Part shown: in pieces, positions 1-11,684 of the stretch
Position numbering within the stretch: the stretch's first letter is position 1
How the letters are laid out: each line of letters opens with the position of its first letter
DNA from: Tubulanus polymorphus
Taxonomy: Eukaryota; Nemertea; Palaeonemertea; Tubulaniformes; Tubulanidae
Direction: 5' to 3'
NCBI RefSeq assembly: GCF_964204645.1
Contig: NC_134031.1
Coordinates: 3,765,001 to 3,829,000 of the forward strand
Length of the DNA stretch: 64,000 bases
Program-made: the position numbers and the translations under genes
The notes under the pieces: generated by a model
The model's database searches: none
What the model saw: the letters and a program-made list of their open reading frames with translations, nothing else
What the model was told of the DNA's origin: nothing

Positions 1-2984
1 ACAGCCTTGTATGCCCGAACTAACGAACAATTTTCGTACAATTATAGCGCGAAATTAAACGTTTTTCTTTCCATTTCGAAAAGCCACCCATTAATTAATG
101 ATATAAACAGCGAAGCCGGGACTGGTTATTTCGGTTTTAGAAATTATTGTACGTTTTCGATTTATAACTAAACATGAATTATTATCATCAACAGGGCTCA
201 CACGAATAGAATCGATGTAATCAAATTGTTTACAAAATCTAAGAAAATTGATATGAATGATTTTGTTTTGGAAATTGTTTTTCGTAGCATTTTGTCTATT
301 ATAAGCGCAGTTTTGAAATGTAATATGTAATTAACTTTCATAAAAAACTTTTTACCAACAATTTTACCTTTGGAGCAATGCTTAAAAAGCTAGGCTAAAT
401 GAAATAAGAAATCTTTTAATTCCTTTTTCGATTTTGTTTCCTTTTTTTTTATCTCGTAGTTCCTTGCACAAAAGTATTTCGGACAGCGTCGTCGTTTAGA
501 ATGGCAATTTGTAAGATGAAGACAATCATTCGGATTCATCGTTAGTTTTGAAGTCGTGAAGTCCCATAACCAGCTTTGAACCTGTAGTTTTGATCCATCT
601 GCCAATTATTTATATTATAAGGGGAAATGAGGAAGTGAAAATTAAATTTCCCCATTTCCATGAACCATAAATGGCATCTTATAAGTAGGGAGTGGAGTCG
701 CTAATTTTGTATTAGCAACTTAGAGCTGTATATCAAATTAACAACTTTTGAGTTAATATGAAAAGGCTAATTGGCTTATGACGTTTACCAAGGTATATAA
801 AAACTCCTAAACTAAGAATGAAAAATAATCGAGGTCTACAGTAGTCCATGGTTTATTCAAATGTTTTGACTATATCCCGATAGCCATCTTCAATCGAAAC
901 GTTGAATGAACTACTCACCCAAGGAAACATTTCGGACTTGATTATTCATGCTTAGTGCAGGATTTCCTTCATTATCGTCACAAATGGAAAGTTTCGACAA
1001 TGGTTATTGCCAAATAAACCATCAATTCAATTTTGGTGAGTTTGTAAGGGACGCCATATCAAGTCATATCGAAGCAAATGGAAAATAGATAAATTCCTAT
1101 TTCAAGATATAAAAAAAGCTGGAATTTGTAAGATATTTTTTCAGAACGTTGTAGCCGGCTAATTAGGGATAAAAATTCGTCGATAAAATCACCTGTTTCA
1201 CGAGATGATTAGCGCAATGATTACTGATCAATTAAACATGAATTGATGTTGGGGCGAGTTTGATCACATTCACCGCAGCGAGCCGCCGCCGGGAACATAG
1301 CATGACAAATCCGATCCTATCCGGGCACGCATTAACCCGATCAATTCATGCCTCAAATCCACACGAGATAAACTCGGAAAGAAGAAAAGTTTTTTATTGT
1401 CTTCTATGATTATAGCGTGTTTGAAAGTGCAGATTTTCGTGCAGGTTGTCAGCGCCTCGCTCACTGGCGACGCAGCGCGGCCGTTAAGCCATCATCTGCA
1501 TCTGAATTGATGTATTAATGATACTAATCCTGTTGAATGAACGAAATCTTCTTAAGGAATTATAATTCTCTATCGCGTCGACAGATTTCTCGTTGTCGCA
1601 GAATTCGATTTTACTTTTCATATTACGCGCAAGGCCTAAATCCAGAAGCGAAATATATCAGAGTTGACGTGATCGCTTCCTTTTTGGCAGACGAGATCGG
1701 ACAAACATTCTGCTAATTTAAGAATATTAATGAATGTGAAAGCTCAGCGATGTTGCGAAATTCTTTACGGTTTTTCAGTTTTATCATCTTACCCATTTTT
1801 GTAATGAGGGATAGTCAGGAATGAATATACAAATTAAAGTTGTAAATGTACAAACATACCAGCCTATATTACCAAGGCTTGATTTTTTTTTAAAGAGAGT
1901 ATCTTCTCTCCTCAGTATCCCACTGCATCGAAGTTTGGTAGTATCCCAGTTTGCCTTTGATTTTTAAGTTTCTATCCAATCAAGAAAATACAGGAAAGCA
2001 GTAAATCATCTCTTCTAATCGTGAAATCATGAATTTCTTGCAATCCTATCGGGATAGTTTCGCCTAGTCCAGACTTATATCCAAAAGTGGTCTTAAATCT
2101 TAAGATTGGTCTGAAGTTGTTAGATTTAACTATAGAACTAAGCATGGTCGAAGACTAGTCTTAAGTTTAAGCCATGACTACAGAACTGTCCACTGGTTAC
2201 TTAGGCTTAAATTTGTATAAAAAATGGGAATTATATAATTTGCGTCTAATTCTGGAACAAACAAAATAGAGTGCAACAAAATAGAGTGCTGAATAGAGTT
2301 CATTGTTTTCGATTGTTTTTTGCGCCGTCAAGAACATTTCATGAACTCTTTTCATTTCGATCATCGCCTACAGACGTGTCGATAATCTCGTCACTCGCTT
2401 CCCGCGCAGAGGTTTTAATCATTTAATGCATACGTATAAACCGTTGTAGCGGCTTACGGCTACGACGGATCGCGGCGAGAAAAAATATGTTCCTTTTTGT
2501 CCGTTTAATCGCGGATTAGAACTCCTTGGGGCGATGAAATAATGTGCAACAATGACGCGCGACGTAATCCCCGGCGACGACGATTCACACTTTTATCGTT
2601 TTTTTTTTCTCCCCGGGGGGCAGGTGAGATACGGTAGATCCCCTGTTGGCAGACGTAGCTAACGATTAACAATTAAAGCGTGCAAATACGTATTTCTCGA
2701 GGACAAAATGCGAAATGGATCGAGGGGCGTTCAGTCCGATTCGTTCAAAGATATTGAACTGCTAAAAGATTAATCGAAACCCGATCATTCATTGATAGAA
2801 CCAACATAGGCTTGATTTAGTCTTAAAGCAAAGCTGAGACTACCCCTCCACCTGCTGAATATATCCTAAGTCTAATGGTAATTTCTTATCATTATTTTGC
2901 TCATTTGTTTTCTTGAATCCTAAAACTGGTTTAAGTTGTTGTACTGGCTAAAAAACCCAGACGGGCTCAATCCGATCTTAAACC
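1..2984. other. Non-coding upstream DNA, no gene recognised
   Basis: This AT-rich stretch has no exon I can support. It presumably contains introns of the + strand gene that ends at 3457. A GC-richer island lies at about 1250–1480, but its frames are short and carry no recognisable motif. The 830–910 interval contains the word GACTATATCC followed by a TCTTCA/GAAACGTTGAA block. The same block recurs near 24.86 kb and 31.73 kb, so it is probably transposon-derived. One palindromic interspersed repeat lies at 2070–2205. Confidence 0.5.
2070..2205. repeat. Foldback interspersed repeat, CCAGTTGC family
   Basis: The block reads as AGACTTA…AAGTGGTCTTAAATC, then a core like GTTGTTAGAT…CTATAGAACTAAG, then a right half ending TTAAGCCATGACT. 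The right half is an imperfect reverse complement of the left half. The same left–core–right layout recurs at 3650–3745, 9246–9375, 17372–17515, 44887–45026 and 59620–59740, and in reverse orientation at 12238–12346. It looks like a non-autonomous palindromic element; no coding capacity is visible. Confidence 0.65.
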
Positions 2985-3150
2985 GAAGCTGAGACCGCCC
3001 CTGAATCTACCCTAAAGTCTAAATTAAAGCTGAGACCGCTCCTGAATCTACCCTAAAGTCTAAAATTGAAGCTGAGACCGCTCCTGAATCTACCTTGAGT
3101 CTATATTGAAGCTGAGACCATCCCTGAATCTACCTTAGAGTCTAATGGAA
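2985..3150. repeat. 41-bp tandem repeat, four copies
   Basis: Four head-to-tail copies begin at about 2985, 3026, 3068 and 3108. Each carries GAAGCTGAGACC followed by CTGAATCTACC and AGTCTA, so the period is 40–42 bp. A more degenerate relative lies at about 2825–2880. The array ends roughly 20 bp before the splice acceptor at 3170, so it lies within an intron of the + strand gene. Confidence 0.8.
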
Positions 3151-3170
3151 ATCTCTAATTGTAATTACAG

Positions 3171-3457
3171 GTAAACCGACGACGTTTGCTTGTTTCGACA
3201 ACTTGAAAAAGTCATGGGCGGATTCGCGTCAGGGAAACAGCGGCAACGGTCGCGCAGCCGACCTGAATACGACGTACCGCGTCTCGTACGTGAGACACCC
3301 ATCAACGGCGCTGAACCCGCACCACTACGCCGTACCGAAAGAACGCTCGACGATGGTCCATCCGCTCAACTCGACGAACAAAGATCTCGATTTACGTCGT
3401 AAACTGCCGACTCAGGCGCCCGAGGATACTCAACACCTTACAGCGGTCATGTGCTAA
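3171..3457 (+). CDS. Terminal coding exon of an unidentified protein
   Basis: The last 94 or so codons of a + strand gene start after the acceptor TTACAG at 3165–3170, with two bases completing a split codon, and run to TAA at 3455–3457. An AATAAA signal follows at 3570–3575, which supports a true 3' exon. The peptide is basic and hydrophilic, rich in Thr, Asn, Pro and His, with KPTTFACFDNLKKSW near its start, LNTTYRVSYVRHP in the middle and VHPLNSTNKDLDLR later. It has no membrane segment. The short Tyr/Pro/His-rich style recalls axonemal microtubule-associated proteins, but I do not recognise the family and assign no function. Upstream exons were not found in the 3.1 kb available. Two overlapping frames (one from about 3190) lack this support. 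Confidence 0.7.
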
Positions 3458-3569
3458 ATATACGTCATCAAATCATGTGAAATCTTCCGTATTTTTGCCG
3501 AAAAAAATTATGATGAGTAAAAAAATATATTTCTAAATCGAATCGAGTGCTACGTTAATATAATAATGC

Positions 3570-3575
3570 AATAAA
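3570..3575 (+). terminator. Poly(A) signal AATAAA
   Basis: A canonical AATAAA lies 113 bp after the stop codon at 3457, in AT-rich DNA. It is the expected end of the short 3' UTR of the exon at 3171–3457. Confidence 0.6.
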
Positions 3576-6500
3576 TCATATATTTGAATTCCCATGAAAC
3601 ATAATCACATTATTAGGCATATTCACTTTCCATATCTCGCTGATTTTGTCACCAGGTGGCAGTCCTGTAGTTTCTAGTTGTTAGATTGGCTATCGAACTA
3701 ACATGGTCTTAGAGTCGTCTTAAATCTAAGCCCTGACTACGAGACCGACCACTGGAGTCAGTTTCATGGAAAAGCTTTAAGCTCAAAACGGTTAAGAGCG
3801 AATCCATTATCTTCATTGAAAACATGGAGTTACTGATAGCATCTTAGCCAAAAATTTTGAGCTCAAGTTTTTCGAGAAGTTTCGTTGGGGAATTTCAGAA
3901 TATTGAATTCTTTCAGTGCTTGTTTGGATGGTTATACTGTGATATAAAGACCTCTTTTTGCCTTTTCAAATCTTCTTACTAAATAATTAGAATATGTAGA
4001 TGCAGATTTTTTAAATATTATGTAAAATCGACTGTAAAAGTATCTTGCACTAGTGGAGTGCTGTTTTTAGCAAATTTATGGAAAATTTTTTAGAAAAGCA
4101 ATAAGTAATGTATCATTTTGATTAGAAAAATAAGAAATACTTTTTTGTAAAAAATTGGACCCACTTTCACTGTTGATAGGCTTAAGCCACGTTCACACTA
4201 TGTTCTAATTTCAGAACGGACCAATTAAGATCGACCAAAAAGATTGACCCAGTTCCATTCTAAATGTTAGAACAGACCATTTCTCTTGTGTTCGACTGGA
4301 GTGTTGGGTCAAGCTGGACCCAGTGATGAACAATCATTTGGTCTAATGTGAATTGGTGCATTCCAGGTAGAGGCCAGTTTTAACAAGTGATAGTTTGAAT
4401 GCAGTGCCCTTTAAACTTGTGCCAGGTCTCCTGCTGCAGCCTTCATCAATACATTCCATTTACTATCTTATACTTTTAAACATTGCTCGATACTTTTTAC
4501 GGTGAATGCCTATTTTTATATGAAAGATAAAAGAATGTTGCCAGCCAAGGACACTGTGATAAATTAATTACTACTCATAATTAATTGTTGTTGATTATTA
4601 TTATCATTATTAGTAATATATTTATTAGAATTGATACGATTTCATATCATGCATAAAATTGAGTGCTGTCAATTTTCAAGTCAATGTATTGATTGATGAC
4701 TTGAAGTTTTTTTTCAATAATTTGCTTCATCTCAGGGGTACATAGTGCCTACCTCTTTTAGGACATAACATGACCCCAGATTCTGGGATATGGGCTTCTC
4801 CAAACCATCATTTTTCGAACAGTTCTATACCAATTCAAAGCATTGTCAGAGGGTCTTCTTTTGTTAAAGTTATGTTGAATCAGAGCCTTTCGTGAAATTT
4901 CTTGGATTAGGCCTAGTACTTATCTAATTATGATTCGATTATTTAGTAACTGTATTGGGGGGAGGATATTGGGAACCAGAGGCTGTAAATACTTACGTAT
5001 CCCTTATTGTAAATAGGTATGAAAAAAATTTGTGGCGTCAAGCGTCACATGGTCCAAATATGGAAATGATTGGCTTCTATGCATCAAACGTTTTATCACA
5101 ATGTATAGTAGAAACTATTTCAGTATCCATCCAAAACTCGAGAAACATTCCAATGAAAATCATCCAACGATTTTACTGCTAAGATTGTTAACCGTAAAAT
5201 TAAGACAATTTTGATCGTTTTGAAGTCAACCACCTGTACAGATCGATTCTTTACTTTTAACGATGTTTTGTTTAAGATGGCTTTGAAACTACTTTTATAG
5301 TATCTAGAAGATGTACGGATAGATTCTATAGAATAGTTTTGATTTAGATTGTGTTATTAATGGTTTAATTTTTCGCCCAGTTAATTCCCAAAGACAAGAA
5401 TACGTGCAGATTTATCAGTCGTATGATCAAAGATGTCCATGGAAGCAAAAACCTTTGGCTAAAAAGTCTGAGGCCGATTTCAAAGGCATTATAACTTAAA
5501 CTCTGACGGTAAATAAACTCAATTGACTTAAAGTTAACTCCACAGCGTCAAAGTTTAAAACCTCTTTGAAACTGGCTTCTTTTTCTGTGGACTAACTGCT
5601 CATTAGAATATTTTTTATCGCCGCATTGCGACATTTACGCAGGCATGATTTTCCTGGATTGTACGTTGATACTGCGAACTTAAGGAATGCGCATTGCACA
5701 CACTTCGCTTCGCCTAGGGTTTTAATGGTTTTTAAACGGTGCAATAATCACGTCGGTTTTATTTACTTAAACGGTAGTTTTTCGAATTTGTCCATGTCAA
5801 AAAAATACTCATTAATCTTATAGACACATTTGTGGTCTAGACTGCTGAATTAAAGACAAAAAGATTAATTGTAAAAAGTGATGATGATTTAGTTTTGTAA
5901 AAAAAAAGGAAACAGGTTTTCTATATTGCCCTGTGAAGTAGAACTGATAGATAGTCTTCCGGGGGGCACAGTCCCCTTGGAAAACAGTTAGGAACGTACC
6001 CTGGAACCAGAACCAGAAGCCAATTCCACAGTTTTGGGTTCCATAATGGACTTTTTAGAACTCTACTCAAGTCAGACCTAACTGTGGAACTGGCTTCAGT
6101 ACAACATTCAACTTAGCAGTTAAATGACTTGGTAGAGTAAACCTTGTCTTACTCTGACAAACTGGGACCAGTAGAAGTGGTCCTAGGTTAATGAGGTCCA
6201 AGTAGAGGATAGCAAAATATGTTAGCAAGTCACAAAATTCCGAATTAGCCAAAAGTCTTGAGTTAGCCATGTCAGAGTGAGGCGAAGTTTACTGTAATCA
6301 ATAAATGAGTTTTTGAGTAAATCTAGAATGTGTCATCTCGGCTACCGATTCACAGGGCTTTTATAGCAAAAGTTATTTTTTGGATTGCGGTGTCTACCTA
6401 CATAACTAATCTAATTGTTGTAGTTGGAGTTTGAATTGCTAACACTAATAATAAGATTACGGTCACAGTTTTGTCCTCATGTGTGTCACACATTTTTGTA

Positions 6501-8429
6501 CATGGAACGATTTTACCCACCCATATTATCACGCGCGCGCGCGAGCGCTTATCAAGGAGTAATCTAACCAAAGAACAAAATACATATTTACGCATCTTCG
6601 TTCGAAGTTTTAAAAGTTTAAAACTCACCTGGGGGTCAGTTACCACATGTAAATCGGAAATAATGCATCAGTTGTTGAGATTTCAACTTCGTTTAAGACC
6701 TCAGACCACTGACTGAGAGATATTTTGTCTCCACGGCTAGGAACCCATAGCTACAAGACAGAAGCTTGGCAACCAGAAAGAGCCATAGCAATCAAGAAAA
6801 ATCCACCATTCTGTTTATGATGATAGAGGTTTTTGGGTTTTTTTAACCGGCCTCTAGGTTCTAGACCTTCTTGTGAGTTTCCGCAATACAAAGCGCTGAA
6901 GCAATGCACCTTCTTATCACTAACACATTTTTGTTGATGTTTTTTTTTCTGAATTATTTGAATGATTTTAGATATTTGTATAGTTTGTCTCTTGTCTAAT
7001 TATAATCGTTATCAATGCAAAATATTGAAAAAGTGTTTACTATTTACTATTGATATCTATGTCTATTATAGAGCCATGTACAGATATATAGAATGATTAA
7101 ACACTCCCTCCTGAGTCAGAAGGGAGTGTTGTGTAAATTTGAATAGGTGTTTGTGTGTATCCATATCGACAGAATGTAGTTGTTGCCTAGGACCCACAGT
7201 TAAAATGGTTTTGTTGAACTCTGAGGAACAAAATTAGTTCATTTCTAATGATTTCCTCACAGAAAAGCTTTAAGTCATAAGTAAATTGACATATGATGAA
7301 CTGAATGAATTGCACTGATTTAAATGTTAAAATGTTGAACACTCTTGTGGAATCCAATCCTGGAGTCTAAATTTTATTCAACCTACGGAATATCTTCATG
7401 AATGATTGATTCTTTCAAGACTCAATCAGCAGCTTTGGCTCAGAAAGATATTCGGGAAAAGACTCAAAATTTTCAATCAAATAATTTGCAAAATTCTCGC
7501 ATAACTGTGCAGAACTAGGTTCTGGTTTTTAGACTCTACAATGTCTGTCAATCAATTGGGTAGTTTGAATGTATTAAGAGTATTGATTGTCGTTATGTGT
7601 AAATTTAACTTGCGAGTTTTCGAGCTCGCAAAAAACATCGTCCTATCAGCTAATCCGTCCATGATTTAGCGATTACCATCTGGTCGCGTGGTTGGTCGGT
7701 GTCCCTGCTACCACTGCGCCAAGGTGGATGTTTTTGTATTTGATTTATATATATATTTATGATATTGTGTAATTGTCTTATGTTTTTACAAACCTTCAAA
7801 ATTCAAACTTTAGCAGACATGAATTTCTGGCATCAGTCCAAATTTGAAAAACTTTCCAAAACTGATATGATTCCTGCTACTGTTTGCATTTTTTTGTGGT
7901 TTTATGGTTTTATGAAGCTAAGCTGCTTTTCTAGTGTGAGAGAAATCCCTAAATTCAGTGATGATCTTTTTTGACATCTCGAATGAAGCAGGGTGTCCTT
8001 ATCAGTAAATCCGTCCATGATTAATAATGCTGATTCATTATGTATATAATATTGATGTTTGTGTGTGATGTATCTTCAAATGAAAAGCTGAATTTTGAGA
8101 ATGTAAATCTGTGGTTTTGCCTATATTTTCCAAAATGTTATACTGATTTTCATATCATGAAAGAATCATGAATTTTGTCCTTTTTTATCAGTGAATTCCA
8201 TCCATGGTTAGCTAACTGCTCCAACATAAAGAGACTAGCAGGATGAAGACCTTGTTTAAAGGAGTTTCATTCTGCCAGCACTTTTTACAGTTGGAGAGTT
8301 ACAGTATACCACAATGCTGAATTTATTATAATCTATTACTGTATCCATATCATACATATATAGGCCTAAATATCGTGTCTAAAATTGTTTTTAATTTATT
8401 TTTAATGTTTTTAGTAGAAATTTCTTCAT
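3576..8429. other. Repeat-rich intergenic DNA
   Basis: AT-rich DNA without a supportable gene. It contains a foldback repeat at 3650–3745, foldback elements with CCAATTCCACAGTT-like ends at 6015–6098 and about 5460–5590, and a perfect 10-bp hairpin (arms 7100–7109 and 7121–7130). A word like ATCCGTCCATGATTA occurs three times (about 7640, 8003 and 8190). Open stretches at about 4955–5182 and 5626–5823 look mildly protein-like, and the latter follows a GCAG acceptor-like site. I could not connect either into a gene. Confidence 0.45.
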
Positions 8430-8621
8430 CTACACTTCGTTGATGTCGACCATATTGTAGCCCTTGAGTCTAGTGTTGACTGGGCGTATATTGTCTGAAT
8501 CTTCGCTGATTTTGTAAAATGTCTTTTTTAAACGATTTTCAACGACCAATATTTGTTGATATTCTATGATATTCCAGATGATGACTGCGATTATGAGTGT
8601 TATTCGTAACAATGATATTTG
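8430..8621 (-). other. Possible 3' exon of a membrane protein
   Basis: On the minus strand a CAG acceptor-like site at 8624–8622 opens a 63-codon frame ending in a stop at 8432–8430. An AATAAA (TTTATT on +, 8395–8400) lies 30 bp further on. The frame has a hydrophobic run (LLRITLIIAVIIWNII) followed by a charged tail ending YNMVDINEV. There is no ATG at the head of the open frame, so if real it is a final exon. The composition is AT-rich and I recognise no family; chance is a serious alternative. Confidence 0.25.
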
Positions 8622-8715
8622 CTGTTGAAACAATTGTAGAGATATTCTACTTGTGGTAGTGTTACAATAAATAGTCAAAAATAGATCAGTTGTTTTAACA
8701 AACTTCTTTCTTCAG

Positions 8716-8795
8716 ACTTATTCATGTTGCTAGGAGATATTATCGAGAAACCTTTACAATGCATTTGTGAAGAAATGCTCAAGGATCATCCACAA
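8716..8795 (+). other. Candidate internal exon, unknown gene
   Basis: An 80-bp open block sits between a strong acceptor (pyrimidine-rich, ending TTCTTCAG at 8715) and a consensus donor GTAAGAG at 8796. Read with two bases of a split codon it gives 26 codons including LLGDIIEKPLQCICEEML, and it ends on a complete codon. No family is recognised. It could belong to the same gene as the candidate exon at 9397–9542, but I found no convincing linking exon between them. Confidence 0.35.
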
Positions 8796-9245
8796 GTAAG
8801 AGGTTCATGTAGTTCCATTCGTTTGAATCCACTGATTCTGCCTATAGATGTCTTGGTGGCCATGTGCCTTTCCACGCCATATTTTTGGTTGTACGCAATA
8901 AGTTAATGCCTTGATCCAGTCTACTCACTACGTAAGGGAAGACGACACCCTAACAGCAATCCTGTTGTATGACATCGGATATCTCCATCAAGTTGTGTTG
9001 TAGACTCAGGGGTGGGTTTGCACACTCTACCGAGGTACAGGGGGGGGGGTAGGGGGTGTACATGAGTCTTGCAGCCACTAAACGATGTTTATGAATCTCC
9101 TGGTTATGTTGTTGTTATGTATGACAAGTCTACAGGGCAGCACTGGTTGGCAAACGATGGCATCACATCCTACTATAGACCTCTATAGGCCTTCTTGTGG
9201 CTTACAACCAAGACTTGATGGACTCTAAAACATTCTAGAGTCCTT

Positions 9246-9375
9246 GGGCCAGTTCCCCAGTCGTCGTGACTTAAGTCCAAAAGTGGTCTTACATCTTGAA
9301 GTTGTTAGATTGGCTGTAGAACTAAGTTGGTCTTAGACGGGACTTAGTCAAAGCCATGACTCCGCAACTGGCCCC
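9246..9375. repeat. Foldback repeat with CCAGTTCC/GCAACTGG ends
   Basis: A near-complete copy of the palindromic family. It starts GGGCCAGTTCCCCAGTC and ends GACTCCGCAACTGGCCCC, so its ends are inverted repeats of each other, around a core with GTTGTTAGATTGGCTGTAGAACTAAG. It is about 130 bp long with no coding potential. It lies immediately upstream of the candidate exon at 9397. Confidence 0.75.
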
Positions 9376-9396
9376 CCTTACGTCTACCTGGCATAG

Positions 9397-9542
9397 AACA
9401 CCCAGATTGGTTTGCAAGAAATCTAGCTTCTCTACTAAATGATCGAAACTGTGAAAACAACCCCGATCCAGGTACATGTGCGTGCCAAGTGAAGTCCAAG
9501 AGTATTCTCGTTGCGTGGCAACCCAAGGACCATCTAGAATAA
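9397..9542 (+). other. Candidate 3' coding exon, unknown gene
   Basis: A pyrimidine-rich tract ending GGCATAG (9396) precedes an open frame running to TAA at 9540–9542. It encodes HPDWFARNLASLLNDR, then NPDPGTCAC and a short tail ending KDHLE. The spaced cysteines and natural composition suggest a secreted or lumenal protein C-terminus. The opposite strand is also open here (9586 down to about 9384, after a CTAG acceptor-like site), so the strand is not certain. I do not recognise the family. Confidence 0.35.
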
Positions 9543-11684
9543 AATTCATCTTCACTCAGGACCTTGTGTACGAAATAGATCTGAATCTAGCAAAGTAAAA
9601 TAGTCAACAAGAAACACAGCTGATGTATATTACATAAATTGATACGATATTTATATATTTTAACATATCAAATTTTACAAGTTTTCCAAATATATGATAC
9701 AAATATTAACATCTCCGTCGTCACTGATTTCAGCAGAAAAAGTGATATTTATCTATTATCAATGAATACACAAGCACAATACCCAGTACTTATTGAACAA
9801 GATGGGTGAATATTATTCCGACTAACATGAAATATTCCTTCTCTTTCGACGCGAAACTTCACATATTCACCCACATCTTCACATATTCCCTGAATTTTAA
9901 ACCATTGTCTAGTGCAGTAGAACGCGCTTAATTTGAATCAATTCATCCGATTTATAAGAAATCTGTTTCAAACATCGTACTTTTCATTAACATTAATGTA
10001 TAGGTTAGAACGACTATAGATGATGTCAAGATGAGATCAAAATGCGGATTAAACTGATCCAGATCAAGCGGGTTTTATCGTCATGAATATGTAGGATCAG
10101 CAAATATTCGCTGCCAAAATGCTCATTTCAGTAGACACAAAATTTTCAACTTTCTTTTGACTGAAGAAAATGCTACAAACATTCATGCAGGAATTACTCC
10201 GCTGTCTGAGCCTGACCCGATAAGATCTTCGATACTTTCATCAATCTTCTTCCGATTTTTCATTGTTCAGGTTACATACGTTTTCAAGACCCCAAACGAG
10301 ACATCTTTAATCGGAAAAAAAACGAACTAGAAATACCAGACATTTCATGACATCACACTTTCAAACAGTGGTGCCCAGGAAGCAGACTAATACCTGCATA
10401 AACGAGATTTCATATCGTCAATTACTGTACAATTTGAACAATTCGCAAATTCAGTTTTTTTTCTACACATTATCCGACTAATAATAATAATAATAATACT
10501 ATTTACAAATATCTACATATCACAGGCGCGGAAGAAAAAAAATTCATCTCCGCAAAATATCGTTACAAATCATGATTCTGCAATTTGGTGAATACAGTAG
10601 GTACAAAATGAAACTATCAGTGTTTGTTAAGTCTCAGAAAAAAATTCTCAAAATTCACCATCAGCCTTGCCTTGGGAAAATTAAAACTATAAGAACTATG
10701 TTAAAAGGCCTCAATATTTGAAAACTCAAATGACTTAAACTAACGCGAGGCCCTAAAATAGTCGTAACTACAAACTTTCAACTGACTGAAAACTGATGAA
10801 ATGCATTTCTTCATAGAAGAAATAACATTAACTATGATACAGTGTAACACGAGAGGTAACAACTACGAGTATAAGAATTTTCAATTCAGTTTTTTTACAT
10901 GGACAGATTTTTCCCTATAAATCAACCAGCTAAAGCCTTCTTCAAAGAAACAAATGCACATATTTCGAATGGAAAATTGCGTCGATTGGCGGGACTTACG
11001 TAGTCGGAAATTGAACAGATGTGACAGAACTGGCATGAAGTTGGCGGATGTTTTACCAATCCGCTTCAAAACAGATCGAATTCGATTATAAGTCTTGAAA
11101 ATTTCAATAAAATAACCAGAGAGACTGACGTTTTGAATCGGTATCTCTCGATGCATAACATTTGAGACCGATGAAATCAATCCCGTTCACGAGAAATCCA
11201 GATTAAACAGCTTATTTTACATATGTTTATGTATAAGTGGACCGAGTTAAATCCCGATTAGATCATAATCTGGATTTAGCGCTTACGACTGGAATTTATC
11301 ATCGAAGCAGAATTACGAGTTAGGTTTCCGAAATGACAATCTAACGTCTGACAGCACCAACAAGCAGATCGTGAACTGCCAGTTCCCGTTTTAAGTACGC
11401 AGTTAACTCCGCTCAAGTCGTATCCGATCGACTTAGGACATGAAATATCTGATGATCCTTTTTACGATTTATATCCAAAATATAGGTGGAATACCGTGAC
11501 TCCAGATAACCGGTGGTGGATCATTTTTTGAGGAATGACTTTTAAGCATTCAACTCAGATATCACTGAACATGGGCTCTAAGTTGGACACATGTTCGTGG
11601 TCGGAAAAGATCTGACTCGAGCGGAGACTACAGCATCACAGAGGAGGAGAAGGGGGAAATTATCTAAATGCAGTTGAGCGGGGG
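9543..11684. other. Cyclin L downstream region and intergenic DNA
   Basis: AT-rich DNA that must hold the 3' UTR of the minus-strand cyclin L gene ending at 11685. I found no exact AATAAA on the minus strand close to the stop, so the 3' end is undefined. A foldback element with CCCGCTT-type ends occupies about 9914–10077, and a related fragment lies near 11192–11290. A 99-codon minus-strand open frame at 10881–11180 has no recognisable feature and is probably untranslated. Confidence 0.5.
9914..10077. mobile_element. MITE-like element, pogo/Tigger-type ends (tentative)
   Basis: The left end reads CAGTAGAACGCGCTTAATTTG. The right end, on the other strand, reads AACCCGCTTGATCTGGATC. Related inverted ends bound 16178–16297, and words like GACTCCGCTCAAGTCGG at 37560, 30145–30265 and 45180–45252 look like the same broad family. 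The CAGTRGA…CGCTTAA style is what pogo/Tigger-group terminal repeats often look like; that assignment is inference. No transposase is present. Confidence 0.45.

Noticed and set aside
2985-3150. CRISPR-like array
   Set aside because: The units are contiguous 41-bp tandem repeats without unique spacers, in an animal intron.
6471-6716. Overlapping 81- and 82-codon frames on both strands
   Set aside because: No motif, no splice or poly(A) context; ordinary chance frames in repeat-rich DNA.
7650-7730. tRNA gene suggested by an A-box-like motif
   Set aside because: No B box at the right distance and no cloverleaf; at most a tRNA-derived repeat remnant.
9384-9586. Minus-strand exon opposite the candidate at 9397–9542
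   Set aside because: Open and flanked by a CTAG acceptor-like site, but the acceptor context is weaker and the + strand frame ends in a natural-looking Cys-containing tail. Kept only as a rival reading.
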